A stretch of 64,000 nt of DNA from Spinacia oleracea (Eukaryota; Streptophyta; Magnoliopsida; Caryophyllales; Amaranthaceae), in NCBI RefSeq assembly GCF_020520425.1, contig NC_079487.1:125696385-125760384 (forward strand), written 5' to 3'. Below, one piece after another: positions 1 to 13,300 of this stretch. The position numbers and the translations under genes are program-made. The notes below the pieces were generated by a model that worked only from the letters and a program-made list of their open reading frames with translations, ran no database searches and had not been told where the DNA came from. Position 1 is the first letter of the stretch; the number at the start of each line of letters is the position of its first letter.

Positions 1-792
1 GGGTATGTTGAGTATTTGTACGAATTGTGAGGGGTATTTTATGAATTATTGAAACTTGATGGGCGTTTGGTGAATTATGGCAAAACTCGAGGGCATTTCA
101 TGAAATTTCCGTTAAATATACTACGTATAAAATAGTACAATCGATGACAGTTATAATTTTCTCATTTAGTTCCTTAATATACTACGTATAAAATAGTAAT
201 ATAGATGACTTTTTATAATTATCGCATTTATCTTTTAAAATATTATAGAGTACTATTGCAATTTTTTTATACACTCTTATGCATATTTGATTGATTTTCT
301 AATTTATTTGTGTTCGAATTATGTAAGTACGAAATACAAATAAGTAGACTACTCTTGAAATTTTATAAAAATCATACTACGTACTCGGTATAATGCATGT
401 ATTAAGTTTTTATAAAAAGATAATCTTATATTGGTTATATTTGTTACCAAATATAGAAAAGGAATATAATTTTAAAAAATATTCCGTATCTGTAGAATGG
501 AATATTTTTATTTTGAGCAAAAGATAATCAAATATATTTTTGAGGTAAATGTTAACAAAATAATTATAGAATCAAGTATTTTATTTTATTTTTATATTAT
601 TTTTATATCTGTAAGAGAGGCCAATCAATGAGTGAAAATTGTCTTCACCACATTGATTTCCTCTCTTTTAGTATAATAAATATATATAAGGTAATGTAAT
701 TTTTTTTAATACATTCTTATTCATACTTGATTAATTTTCTAATTTATTTGTATTCAAATTATATAAGTACGAAATAAAAATAAATAGACTAC

Positions 793-823
<31 letters not shown>

Positions 824-1179
824 AAGTCATACTATGTACTCCGTACAATGGATTAAATTTTTATAAAAATATAATCTTATATTTGTTATCAAATATAAAA
901 AAGATAATCTTATTATTCTTATATTGGTTATATTTGTTACCAAATATAAAAAATATTTATAATTTTAAAAAATATTCTATATATAGATTGAAATCTTTTT
1001 TATTTTCAGGAAAAGAGAATCAAATATTTTTTTTCGAAGTAAAAGTTAACAAAATAGTTATAGCATCAAGTATTTTATTTATTTTTTAATTTTTTTTAAT
1101 ATCTATAAGAGAGGTCAATCAATGAGTGACATTTGTCTATCACCATATTGATTTGCTCTCTTTTAGTATATTATATAGA
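1..1179 (-). mobile_element. Helitron-like 5' region, partial
   Basis: AT-rich noncoding sequence. Read on the minus strand it starts at 1179 with TCTATATAATATACTAAAAG, preceded by a host A, which is the usual Helitron 5' terminus. Just inside are two related palindromes (about 612-669 and 1107-1163). Their arms are AAGAGAGG..AATCAATG and CATTGATTTCCTCTCTT. The same arms recur at 47.7-50.8 kb. The 3' end (hairpin plus CTAG) is not in the window and would lie to the left. Positions 1-118 hold a separate repeat (GGCATTTGGTGAATTAT words) also found at 9727-9955. No gene is seen. Confidence 0.5.
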
Positions 1180-1447
1180 TTTCGTTGGACGAATTTATAG
1201 TTTTGACAAATCAGAACGTGAATTAACTGAAAATTTGAGATTTTCTGAGACTAAAAGTAAGGAGGAAAATACAAAATAAAGCCCACATAGTCAATGAAGA
1301 CGGTAAAACACATAAAATGTGATTATTTTCAAATTGTGCAAAATAGAAGGCGATAATTCCATAAGTATTTACAGAGTAAAAAATAATCGCAATAGAAACC
1401 CCATTTACAAAAAAGACCAATAAGGCCAACCCAATTTCAGCGGGACG

Positions 1448-4400
1448 ATGAGTGTAGCGGTGAGCAAGCTGCCACCATTTCCAATGCCGATGCTGCTGCA
1501 CCAACTGCGCACATTATCATCTTCTTCATCATCTCGATGCTTCTCCTCCTCCTTGTCAATGAGAAGATCAACATCATCATCACCTTCATTGAGCTGTTTT
1601 CCGCGATCATTTACCACGACAGTAAAAAACGACGGCGGCCACGAAAACGATCTTCATATTGAAGAAATCTTCGCGAAGAAGCGCTCACTTCGTACTCAGA
1701 TACGTAAACAGCTCAAGAACATGAGCCCAGATCAGAGAACTGAAGAAGGTGTTTTTCTTCTCTCTTTTTTGTGTTGAGTGCCAAGTGTTTGATGAAATTC
1801 CTCAGTGAAAATTCTAGGTTATGGCAATTTTGTTTAGTATGACGGAGGTTTATGTTAGTGGGTTGAGTTAATTTTGCGACTTATTCTTTAAATTCTTTGA
1901 AATGGTTGTGCAAAAGCTATTGAAGTTCTGATTTGGGGGTTTGTTCAATTCTGGAGAAATGTTGTATTCCTCGATGAGGGGAGTCTAAGTATAGGCTAAA
2001 ACTGCTAAACACGGAAAACAATAATTGAAAAGCCAACTCTAAACTGTAAATATGGCTTCAGCAGGAAGCTGGTATGGTAAAACTAATTCAATTACTTGTA
2101 CATTTGAAAATTTGAAAACTTTATAGCCAATTTGAAAAATGTTGCTCGTACACTAGCCACTTGTGCGGTAGCCGGTAATAAATAGTGGGAATAAGAACGA
2201 ATCTAATTGTTACGAAATATTTGGCAAGTAAACTAACGTCATAATGTTCTTGCCCTCCATGATAATGAAATCTTATCTTAAACTTGCATTTCCTTCCATT
2301 ACCACACCCCAAATGGTAATGGATGAAAATGAAATTTATGAAGAAAAAATTGATAATTTTGAGTGAACTAACATTAACATGGGAATTCATTATTCTTACA
2401 AATTTACATATAAATTCATTCCCATTGATACCATTATGATTTATGACCGGCTATCAAACGGGCCGTAAGTGAGATATTTTTGTTTAATTTCAGCATTCCT
2501 TGTATCCTATACAAAATGCTAGAATCTCAAATGCTTGTAATTCTAGACTACACCCGAGAAGTCATTTTTCGGCTTGCTCTTTCTTATATTTAAAAGTGTG
2601 GATCTTTGGTGTTGCTGATTTTTGGTGTTGCTGATCTTTGTGAACTTGGCTTAATAATCTGTCAAATTTGGTTATCTTCTACTATGGCTTCACCAATATA
2701 TTGTGATTTCTAGTTGTTTTACGATTGTTGTCTGTAACGAGACAATCTTTTAGGGACAACCGGACAACCGGTAAAGAAAACAAGGTAATTGCTTGGTTAT
2801 AGAGGGAGTATTCAATAGTTAGTTTTGGGCATGGCAATTGTGGAATATTAAATAATTTAGGTCCTTGGAAGTAGCTTATTATATCACTTCAATTGTAGTT
2901 GACTAAAGTTAGTTTTAGCATTTTGCAAACACCTCATAAAATCCGACTGGTTAGAGCCTTTGAGCTGGAGAAGTGCCAAAATCAGTTCCCAAAATTTTGG
3001 ATTTGAGTGTTTGATCTTTGGTATTTGTTCTTTTGGCTTTTGGATTTAATGGACTAAATCAAAATGGCTCTCAAAACCTCTTCGCTCTCTTTCCATGAAT
3101 TAGAAGATGGTTGTTGCGCCCCATTATCGCTTATGGGTCAATTGAAAATAGCCTCTCTGCAATAGTGCAATTAGGGTGTTGATACGTCCTACCCCTTTAC
3201 CCTGCTTGTCGCGGGATCCTATTTGAAGGTAATGGGTAATGAAAAAATTAAAAATTATTTGATCTTTGGTTCTCAAACGTTCTATAATTTCCTCATTCCC
3301 CCTCTTCCGAATGCTTCTGTTCTCCGTAGAACCTTAAATGGTTGCAATCCAAGAAAAAAATCCGAGAAGGCATTAAACTGGATGAGAGCTATTCTTTCTC
3401 ATGTTTGGGTCCTCGTGTTTGTTGTTGCTGATCTCTGTGCTGGCAGCTTGGCTTATTTATCGATCAAATTTAGTTAGTCAATGGCCTGATAACTTGTGAT
3501 ATCCATTTATTATATGATTGTTGTCTGAAGTGCACAACTCATTTCCAATACTGCTGCCCGGTGGTCTGTGCCTTATAGATGAAGGCTCCTTTAAAGGGTA
3601 AAAGTAGAAGAACCTTAACGCTGAAGCTTACAGCCAGAAGTTCCGTTGTCAAAACTTCACGGGGTTCTTTTGGTCTATGATTTGCTTTTGTTGAGGAACA
3701 TACCGCTCTTGGATGAAAGGCACCGACAGAAAAGAAAAAGAAAACGGGAAGAATAATGTAATGAGAGAGATCTTTTATAACTTATACAGTTCATTTGTGA
3801 GGCCTTTAACCATAGATTGGGTGGGAGGAGGATGAAAATGGTTTATGATGATGGGGGAGAATATTGCTATGCTTGGAGAACCTCAAACCATCTGAAAAAG
3901 CTACATGTCTCACTTAGTAACCGAGCAACAGTCCTAATGGGAATTTAGGAACAATCCTAGGAAAGCCTATTGGGAAATTAGGTTTTAACTGGTCTGGTCC
4001 TTACACCAAAAGTTTCAAGTCCAAGCCAAACTGAATCATTTCCAAGAATGTTGTGTCCTTTTTTCCCCTTCAAGTATGAGGAAGTATCATTTTGCATCAA
4101 GGAGGTCAAATGAGCAACATTTACTGAATCTAGATTAGGTGACCTATAAAGCCGACAGTTCTGCCTTGTTGTTCTCTTTCTCTCTCCCTTTTTTTTCTTT
4201 AAATGTGTGTGTGACTGTGTGTGGGGGTGGGGGGGTGGGTTATTTAGCATGTCACGCAGCTAAGGTAGGATTTGTTTCTTTTTTTTAATGGAGAGTGGCG
4301 TAGAATTTAATGGTGGGTATTCTATTTTCTTGAGGGATTTTGTTTTTAAGATGTAGTGAAAAATAAAAATAACGTTAGACATAAACCTACCTTTGAAAAA

Positions 4401-7383
4401 AAAGAAGCTACCCTAAGTCCCTAAAATAGAAAAACTTTCTTGTCTAATTTAAAGTAATAGTATGACACATGAGGCCGTCTAATACAAATCTTTTTCACAG
4501 AAAATTGCAACTTGTGGCTTTTATGTTTTTACTAGCTTTGTTTAAAATCTGTAAACCTTAACTGAATAATGATTATGCTGGTACAACTTTTCTTCGCAGA
4601 TAATACAATTCAGCATGCTGTATTGGAAGCTCATTGGTTTCAATCTGCCAATGGTTTATGTGCTTATGTAAATTGTGATGCCTTACGAGAAGTTGATACA
4701 TCAAAATTTTTGTCAAAGATATTATGCAATGAAGCTAAAGGTGTCTTCTCTATTTTTTTTAAAATCATTTCATAAATCATGCATTATGTGCAAATTTGCA
4801 GTGGGCTATGTGCTCCGTTTTTAAAAGTTTAGTTGCTTAGAGACTATCTCATATATACTTCTCATGATACTATGAATCTCGAAGTCCGTGTATCAAGCTA
4901 ATTATGCACCACAGGTCCACAAATAACAAGTAGTGGCATCACATTTATATTTGCGTAGACATGTGACGAATGTTGACTTCCTCATGCGATGGAAATCATG
5001 GAATTAAGTTGAATTTTTCCCTCAGTAGCATGAAGCTTGATCCACTGTTATTATGTATATCTGTTTTCCTCGTTGGACACTATTTCCTGAGTGGATGATC
5101 AGTATTGGATTGTTAACTTCATTTACTGCATTTTGTTCGTTTTCATTCATGTTTCTATTTTCATTTTATCATATTACCTGGCAATAAGCTTCCTTGAGGT
5201 ACTCAGATGAGAAAGCTATTAAAGATAAATGCTAAGACAATGTAATTCTTTGTAATTTTATTCAATCTGCTGTTTTCTTTTCTTTCTATGTTGGAGTATT
5301 TCGTATTTTGTCTTTTGTGTCCTAGATGTGAGTAACACAGAACCTTGGCCATTTAGGCCTCTATCATCTAGTAAGACTGTAGGCAGTAGAATATGCACTA
5401 CATAGAGGCAGTCCTATATTGTTGGACCTCTTGGAAGAATCATAGTTTACCTTATGATATATTGATATACGTAATATAATTTGCAGGACAAAGTATATAT
5501 TATAACTGATATTTATGACCTTCTCAACAGAACATTACAAATGTTACCTTTCAAAAAAAAAAAAACATTACAAATGTTATGTTGCTAGCAATCAATGTGT
5601 AGGCATGGAGGTCCTTAATGCATTCTCATCTGAAGATAAATGTTCCAAGAACAGGAAAAAGCTGTTTCTACCACGGATTGAAGACAGGAATAGCAACATG
5701 AAAATGCTCCGGGTTTCAAGTTATGACGATCTTATCCCTAACTCTATGAACATCTTGGAGCCGACCCTGCAGGATCATGATGGAAATGAGCGAGAAGATC
5801 GTATGTTAAATCTTTCTCCTTTTCACTTCTGCCTACATTTAAATTTATTTCTTGTTATTGATTTAATATATCTGACTGTTTGTCTTGTCAGTAATTAGTT
5901 TCCCTGATGTTTTTGTTTTTGAAACTTTAAATACTTGCCTCGTTTGCTTGGTTATGTTGATCTTGTTGAACTCTACTTCTGTACTGGACACGGTAAATAA
6001 AGTAATAGATTCTTTAACAAAACCATAATGCTTAATGATTGTACTTTATACAGGTCCCTGCATCAGATGGGATGGGTATATAGAGTTAAATTGATATGCT
6101 TAATGTGCCAAATTTTGTAGGGATTATTTTACGTACTATTAATTTATGGTTTTTTTTCCCAGTTGCAGTTCCTCCATCATACTTGTTCATTACGTACTAT
6201 TAATTCAAGTGTTTAATGACCCTAATAGATTTGTTGTAATGCAGTTATGCAGGCAAGTGAACCTGTAGACTTGTTTATTCTACCAGGTAGATATATCTAC
6301 TTAATCTTGGAGCAAAAAGTTGTCTGTGTAACGTGTTTGTCTCTCACTTATGCTTTGTCTTTGCTACCCAGGTCTTGCATTTGACAAATCTGGAAGACGG
6401 TTAGGGCGAAGTGGAGGGTGTGTTGCTTTGCTCAAAACTATCGTAGTTCCTTAATTAACATTAGAGTCATTTGATCACAGATTCATATATAAATCTATTT
6501 TCTTTGCCATCCCATTAGAGTCCTAGGTCAGATTAGTTGTTAGGTTCCTGTTTTCTTTAATATTTTTCATCCCAAGATCTAATGCACCTTTATTGCATAT
6601 CCATCCTACACAACTAATTTCAATTCTTTATGGTTTCAGTTACTATGATGTGTACCTGAAGAAGTACTTTGAGATAGCCGAAAAAAGGAAATGGAAACCG
6701 CCTCTCATAGGTACAGTTTCAGTTTATGTTTCAGTTTATCTGTTTGGTGAATGGTGGTTCATGAGAATGTAGCAGATGAAGGCCCCATTAGATAAACAAA
6801 TACATTCATTGTCTTTGTGTGTAATGTTGGACCAGTGTCAACTGTCAACCTATTTCTTATAGCTGAGATCTAATTCTGTCAAACATCATCTCTACAAACT
6901 GTCAATGCAATCAGTTAAGGCCCCATTCTGTATCGTTTTTTGTTTCCATTTTTCTGGTTTTTACAAAACTAAAAACCAAAATATAAAACCACAAAAAGTA
7001 GTTTCCAGTTTTTTTGTTGTCAGCTTTCAAAATCAATATGACTACTATAAGTATGACTATCTTTTAGTTTATGATTCAATCTAAATCAGATGACTTTTGA
7101 ATTCAAAAACCCAAAATCTGGAAACTGGCGGTGATACTGAACGAGCCCTTAATTGCAGAATATGGCGCATTGCTTCTTCTGTTTTCATACTTGTTTCTGT
7201 ATTCCTGCTACTGCTATAGCAAACTTAATGCTGCTCTTTTTTGATGCTGCAGTTGCTCTTTCATATTCAATGCAAATTGTGGAGGATGGATCTATTGGTG
7301 TTACTTCTGATGATATACCAGTCGATGCTCTCGTGTGCCCGGCTGGTGTTATCTACACAAATGAGGTTGGCAAGAATCTGTGA
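1448..7383 (+). CDS. 5FCL: 5-formyltetrahydrofolate cyclo-ligase (5-FCL), organellar
   Basis: Converts 5-formyl-THF plus ATP to 5,10-methenyl-THF, the step that recycles 5-formylfolate; the Arabidopsis enzyme is mitochondrial. Seven exons join in frame: 1448-1748, 4600-4740, 5636-5800, 6245-6286, 6372-6417, 6640-6710, 7253-7383 (298 aa). All introns are GT-AG. The first ~60 residues are Ser/Arg-rich and acid-poor, as in a transit peptide. The core then reads KKSLR-like KRSLRTQIRKQL, NSMNILEP, DLFILPG, GLAFDKSGRRLG and GGYYD; the last two segments form the family's nucleotide/folate loop and are rebuilt exactly across exons 4-6. The loop reads LGRSGGYYD where LGRGGGYYD is usual. The C-terminus is uncertain: a donor at 7366 and an acceptor ending at 7520 could replace the last six residues. 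Intron 1 (2.85 kb) carries a SINE-like repeat and intron 6 a MITE. Confidence 0.9.
3015..3240 (+). repeat. SINE-like dispersed repeat, copy A
   Basis: About 225 bp in 5-FCL intron 1 that align along their whole length, with many substitutions, to 53775-54020. Shared landmarks are TTTGTTCTTTTGGCT at the start, then CTAAATCAAAATGGCT, TTTCCATGA, GGGTCAATTG, and a tail resembling plant Au-type SINE 3' ends (TTACC..GCTT.TCGCGG). Copy A ends near GGTAATGGGTAATG. No clean target duplication was found, so the SINE label is tentative. Confidence 0.5.
6918..7149. mobile_element. Tourist/Harbinger-like MITE in 5-FCL intron 6
   Basis: A 232-bp noncoding element with imperfect inverted ends (AGGCCCCATTCTGTATC and GATACTGAACGAGCCCT) flanked by TTA/TAA, the PIF/Harbinger target. 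The interior matches 43376-43583 and part of 57005-57165 (shared ATGACTATNTTTTANTTTATGATTCAAT region), so it is a small family with three copies here. It lies about 100 bp upstream of the last exon. Confidence 0.6.
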
Positions 7384-8249
7384 TTAACTTTTTGTTGTCC
7401 ATTGAATAGCTTATACTTGCATAGCGTCTTAGAGTTTTGGCCTAGATCTTTGTTTACAACTGTAACTTTTAAGGACAAGAATTAAGGTCACTAAGTCACT
7501 ACTCCGTATCATTCTTGTAGGTCGAAAGAATTGACAACTTTGGACTGATTTCTTTGGGAATTAACGTGTTGACGTGTCGTAATGTTTACATTTTAGCGGA
7601 ATATTCGGGCATTTGGGGTATTTCGTTGTAAACAAAAAGAACAACTTGTTACAAACAAAAGAGCCAAGACCTCGAGAAATAGACTTGAAGACTTGAGTGA
7701 GAGTCTAAACAAAGTTCTTTTAACAGCAACTGACTAAATAAATTATTCTCTTTTAAGTTTTAACTAATTCAACACTAGACTTCAAAGGAGAACCATAGAC
7801 CACTAGTATCATTACCAACCCCCGTGAGGCGTGAGGTCTCCCTCGTATGTACACTAATGGACAAATTATCAACGTAAGGTATTGCGACTTTTCCCCATGA
7901 AATAAAAGTAGAGATATACCGTCCCTACTGGCCGGTTGTATAAAAATAAATGTTTCTGTAGTAAATTTAGAAATTGTACGGAGTATTAATAAATACTCCG
8001 TACTACGTAATTGTATACCAAGCTCTCTCAAAGAAAGAAAGATAATTGTATACTAAGAAAAATGTTAAAATGTTAACATCTAAAATGAGTCACAGATAAT
8101 AAAATAGGCTAGTTGAAAGTTGAAACAGGTCTAGTCTGTGTATTGTATATTTGTATGGAGTATATGTCACTCCCCCAATTTGCAAGAGATGGAAAGCAAT
8201 CCAAGTTACGTATAGAGGAAATGAATTTTTTTATTATTGCATATTGAAA
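7384..8249. other. intergenic spacer after 5-FCL
   Basis: AT-rich sequence holding the presumed 5-FCL 3' UTR and two TACTCCGTA-type words near 7980-8005. No credible gene, RNA or bounded element was seen. Confidence 0.5.
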
Positions 8250-8250
8250 A

Positions 8251-8685
8251 GGACAAATTGTTTTTTACCACCTAAAAAAGTTAAAAAATTATTTTTTACC
8301 ACCTAAACTAAAACTTGTATTTTACCACCTAAAAATAATAATTAAAACTTGTGTTTTACCACCTAAAAACGGAAAAAAAAGAGATGCTATCGTTATATGG
8401 GCTTATTAATTCAATTTTCCTCCAATTTTATACTCCCTCTGCGATTTCTTTAAATCCTTCACCCTCTATCTTATTTCCATTAAATTTTGTTACTTTTGTT
8501 AATTAATGAAAGAAAAAATCATGTAAATTCATAAAAAGAATGAAGTATCATTATTGTGGCCCTTTCCATAACGATTTCATCTCTTTTTTCCATTTCTAGG
8601 TGGTTAAAAACAAGTTTTAATTTTTTTTAGGTGGTAAAAAATAATTTTTAAAATTTTTCTAGGTGGTAAAAAACAATTTATCCCA
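8251..8685. mobile_element. long inverted-repeat element (MITE-like)
   Basis: Both ends carry ACAAATTGTTTTTTACCACCT-type arms in inverted orientation, about 100 bp each, with TTTTACCACCTA repeated three or four times per arm. The interior (about 8370-8580) is noncoding. A clear target duplication was not found, so the superfamily is unassigned; long repeated arms suggest a Mutator-like MITE. The transcript would fold into a long hairpin. Confidence 0.5.
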
Positions 8686-9046
8686 AAATTATTTTCCTAC
8701 CGATTGGTTGATTTTACCTAAGGGTGAGTTTATCCCTATTCTTGAAGGGAGTCTTGAGGTGAGTCTCAAACCTAAATCTTGGAATAATGTGGTAAAAGAC
8801 TACACCAAGTCTTGAAGTGAGTTTGAAAATCAAAGACTCACTCAAGACTTACTTAATACTCCACTTTTTTCTCCCACCAATCAAATAATGCCACATCATC
8901 AAACTTAATTTATCTTATTTCACCCAACTAAATTATTAATGGTTTATATATTGTTTTGTTTCATTTGCCTTTAAATTAATGTTCTAGTTATTTTTAATTT
9001 TAATATGTTGTATTATTGTTTCTAATTTGTACGGAATATATGTCAA

Positions 9047-9640
9047 CTAGATTTTTGCCCGTGCGATGCACAGATTCTATTAAATTCTTAAGTTAAAATC
9101 AAACTTTTATATATACCAATTTTATATATTAGATTAGATTAATTTTTGATTTTGGATTGTATTTCATTTTAGATTTATTTATTAATTATGAGAGTGTTTG
9201 ATTTTGGATGAAATTGTATATACGTAATATTAATAATTAATTAATGAAAATATCTACGTGGCACACTCGAATTTTTTTAATTCAAAATTAATTTTGAAAT
9301 CTTATTTTTCATTGGCCGAAACCATTGTATTTCCTACGTGGCACTCTAATGTTGGATTAATGTTTGATTTTGGATTGAATTTTATTTTATTATTTTAGAT
9401 TAGTGTTTGATTTTGGATGAATTTTATTTTAGATTTAGTTTTTAATTATTAGAGTGTTTGATTTTAGATGGAGTTGTATGTATTAGTAATTACTTAGTTA
9501 AAATATCTACGTGGCACATATTTAATTACCTACATGGCACTCGATTTTTTAATTCAAAAATAAATTAGAAATCTTATTTTTCATTGGCCGAAACCATTAG
9601 TAATCTTAGGTGGCCGAAACCATTAGTATTAGATTTCGAA
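9047..9640 (-). mobile_element. Helitron, minus strand, 3' end at 9047
   Basis: Read on the minus strand the element ends in a hairpin followed about 10 nt later by CTAG with host T next, the Helitron 3' signature. In this copy the hairpin region reads GTGCGATGCACA on the plus strand. The body (TTTGATTTTGGAT, CTACGTGGCAC, TTTTTCATTGGCCGAAACCATTAG) matches copies at 16434 and 17091. The 5' limit is approximate; it may be ATTAGA|T at 9633. Confidence 0.6.
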
Positions 9641-9726
9641 ATTAACATTTTCTGTTTTATTTTTCATTTTTTTTCTCGGATTATAAATTACTTTGTTTGT
9701 ATATAAGAAAACAAAATAATTTTAAG

Positions 9727-9955
9727 TTTGGGGCATTTGGTGAAATAAGTTTAATAATAGGGGTCTGTGGTGAAATAAATTTTAAAAAAGGGGCATTTGG
9801 TTAATTATGAAACTAGGCTAACGACGGACTAACGGACCGTTATCAGTAAGGGTATTTTAGGCATTAAGTCAATTGTCAGGGGTATTTGGTAAATTATTGG
9901 AACTTGATAGGCATTTGGTGAATTATTTCAAAACTTAGGGGTATTTCATGAAATA
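9727..9955. repeat. GGGGCATTTGGTGAA-type dispersed repeat
   Basis: Contains several degenerate copies of (G)GGGNATTTGGTGAATTAT and ends in GGGGTATTTCATGAAATATCC. The same end is present at 1-118. It probably marks the end of a larger transposon family, but only this end was identified, so the class is unknown. Confidence 0.45.
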
Positions 9956-10315
9956 TCCAGTAAGAATAGGATGAGTTTTGTGTGAATCTGGATAATAAAA
10001 AAATTAGTGAAAAACTGCTGTGGCATAATCTGAAGATTGGAGGTGAGTTTGGGGATAAACTCACCCTAATACCTTAATTAAAGGTTCAAACTTTGGCTCC
10101 AGCAAAACAATAATAGTTTTGGAGCTTAGAATACGACACAATAATTTGTTGTATTTCCTTGTCTTTCAATAGAGAAAGAAAGCCGGTTAATATAAGACTT
10201 CCACTACCTTATTATTACTACAGTCTACAGACTAGAGCCCTATTTTGGGTCCATAATTTTTCACTACTTGTCCATAAACTACTCTCTTTATCCTTGCCCT
10301 CTTCTTCTCTGAGAC

Positions 10316-13300
10316 ATGGAGGGAGGAAGTGTTAGTATAGACTCGTCATCATACATGATCCCCGACATTGAAACGCCTCCGTACCTTCCACCATCAATGC
10401 TGAAAAAACGTGTAAACTGGGATGTATTCTTGAGCTTCAGAGGGGAGGACACCCGTTACAACTTCACTATGCCACTACGTGACGCTCTGGTAGCCAAGGG
10501 CTTAAGACCTTTCATGGATGACAAAGGCATGGAGAGAGGGGATACAATACAGCCAACCCTAGAGGAAGCTATCGTGGACTCCGCTCTCGCGGTGGCCATT
10601 ATATCTCCTAAGTACGCTGACTCACGGTGGTGCCTTCACGAGCTTTCTCGAATCTTCGAGTGTCGTAAACGGGTCATACCCGTTTTCTATGACGTCGACC
10701 CGTCTGATATTCGGAGGCAACGAGGGGAGTTTGGTAGTGGGTTTCAGAAGCTGCTCAATGATGATTTCAAGAAGTTTAGTGAAGACGAGGTTGCCAGGTG
10801 GAGGATTGCTTTAAAGTCTGCCGGCAATACATCTGGTTATCCGGCCAAGTCTAGGTAATGCGAGCTAAGTACTTTTGATCCTTTTCATAATTTTAAAGGT
10901 GTTTTAATTGGGAATACTTCAAGCTTAAAATCAGATCGAATTTAATTGGTTGATTCATGCTTAATGGTCCACGGTAAAACTCGGGAAAATGAAATTAATG
11001 ATCAAGAAGGATGAACAGAGCATCATACGCAAAATTTGTCTTGTTTCAGATTTAAGGATGTTTTCTGTGCTTATTATTAATTTCCAAATGAGTAAAACCG
11101 ATCAAATGAACAAATAAAATTACATTGCGTTACTGCATACACTTAGCTTTATGTGTATGTGTATCTAGCAACAAGATGCATATTTTCATACCCGTCGTAG
11201 ACACTAGACAATGCATAATGTACAAAGCATGAGATTCAATTACGAAGTACGGAGTATATGTTTTGGATATCACCCCCATGACCTTATCAACTAAGCGTCT
11301 GAGCTACCTAGGCCTCTTGAGAATTGTTGAATACTTTCTAGTGTCCAACTTTAAAAAATAATAAAAATATGACATAAATATGTAATTTCGAGAAAAAAAC
11401 TTGCATTCTGGTTTATATTATTGACCTTTGTGACTCTCTTTATAACGCGGACGTGAAATTTTAGGCATTATCCCCCACGTCGCTCATGAATGTTCCCAAC
11501 TAACATAGCTTAATTTAAATCAAATACTTAATGGCAGTGATGAACCTGAAGAACTTATACGACATATAGTTGAACAAGTGTGGAGTGAATTAAAGAATAA
11601 TCCAGAGTATGTGGTTAAACATGAAGTTGGTTTGGATTCTCGTGTTGATCAAGTGGTTAAAATGTTAGATATTCAGTCGAATGGTGTTCGGTTTCTTGGT
11701 ATCCACGGCACTCCTGGAATAGGCAAGACAACCTTGGCTAAAGCTGTCTTCAATAAGCTCGTTGTAAGCTTCAAGAACCGTTGTTTCATTCCCAATGTCA
11801 GAGAACAATTATCTAATCAACAAGGTCTTTTAAGTGTTCAGAACAAACTCAGAAGTGATCTTCCCAAGAAAAGATCATTGGTTAAAGAAGACGATCATGG
11901 GTCGGAAAAACAAGCTAATGACAACCGAGTCCTAGTTGTGTTGGATGATGTCTCTGAAGCAAACCAGCTTAGAAATATGGGCATTGTCAGAGAACGCTTT
12001 GAAGAAGGGAGCAGGATAATCGTTACAAGTAGAAATGTGAACGCGTTGCAAGATTATTTTGAGTTATATGAGGCAGAGAAGCTTGATCCAGGGGAATCAC
12101 TTGAACTTTTTAGCATACATGCTTTAGGAAGAACTGTCCCTACAGAAGAGTTTCTGGATGTTTCTGAGAAGATTGTTTCTTTAACAGATGGACTTCCTCT
12201 GGCTTTAGAAGTGTTTGGTTCTTCCTTGATTAAGAAACCAGAAAAGGAGTGGGAAGATGCTCTGAAGAAATACGAAGAAATTCGACCACCTAATCTTCAA
12301 CATGTGCTGAGATTCAGTTATGAAGGTCTTGACGAACAAGAGAAAAATGTATTCCTCGACATATCGTGCCTGTTGATTCAAATGAAGATGAAAAGAGAGG
12401 ATGTTGTTGACATTCTAGATGGTTGTGGATTGAGGGCTGAGTTAGCAATTGGTAACCTTGTCACAAAATCACTCCTGAAGATAACAACAGGCAATACTGA
12501 ATTGTGGATGCATGATCAAATTCGGGATATGGGAAGGCAAATTGTTACAGAGGAGAACTTTGATGATACTGGGAAACGTAGCAGACTGTGGGACTCTCAA
12601 GACATAATGCATGTCTTGCGTCGTAAGAAAGTATAATCCTTATCTTATAATTAATGAGTCTTTGTTAAACAATATGGGTGCATCATATTCGTATAATTCA
12701 TGCATTGAATCTTCTGCTTGTTGTGATGTATCACAGGTAACAGAAGCTGTACGAGGAATGGTTCTGGACATCAGAAAGCCTCCAAACTCCCATGATAAAG
12801 TATCATATTGGAACAGGTTCATAAGTTATCCTAATATCAATACCTTCACCAATTGCGTGAAAGACAAATTTGAGGGAATTATTTCGCGGCACAAACCAGA
12901 AGAAGATGACAACTTAACTCTTCAAACAAATTGGTTTAAGAAAATGGTACACCTGAAACTGCTTCAAATGAATAATACGAAATTGGAAGGAGATTTCAAA
13001 TATATGTCCTCTGAGCTGAGGTGGCTGCAATGGAGAGGATGTTCTCAAAAGACACTTCCTGATAATTTACCAGAGGAAATCCGTGTGCTTGATCTTTCAG
13101 GAAGCAAAATTGAACGTTTGTGGTGCTCAGATCGCTCATTTTGGGGTTTCAACAAGGTAAATTGCATGTTCTTTAGAACTAAACTGAATGCCCCTGAACT
13201 GAACTGCCAGTTAAGCCCAAAAAGAACAGGCCTAAGCGTCTTGGTTCAATAAGCATCTCCTAGTCTTAGCTTTTTCTGAAGCCACCTCAACTTAGGGTAC

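Larger units (their letters stand above)
8722..10066. mobile_element. PIF/Harbinger-type element hosting other insertions
   Basis: Terminal inverted repeats GGGTGAGTTTATCCC and GGGATAAACTCACCC are flanked by TAA on both sides (8719-8721 and 10067-10069), the 3-bp duplication typical of PIF/Harbinger. It has no transposase ORF, so it is non-autonomous. Most of the interior is later insertion: a minus-strand Helitron fragment from 9047 and a GGGGCATTTGGTGAA-type repeat at 9727-9955. The right end is 250 bp upstream of the TNL start codon. Confidence 0.7.

Noticed and set aside
12631-12736. Possible separate gene or frameshift between the TNL NB-ARC and LRR parts
   Set aside because: A standard GT-AG intron of 106 bp joins RRKK to VTEAVRGMVLD in frame, the normal TNL junction.
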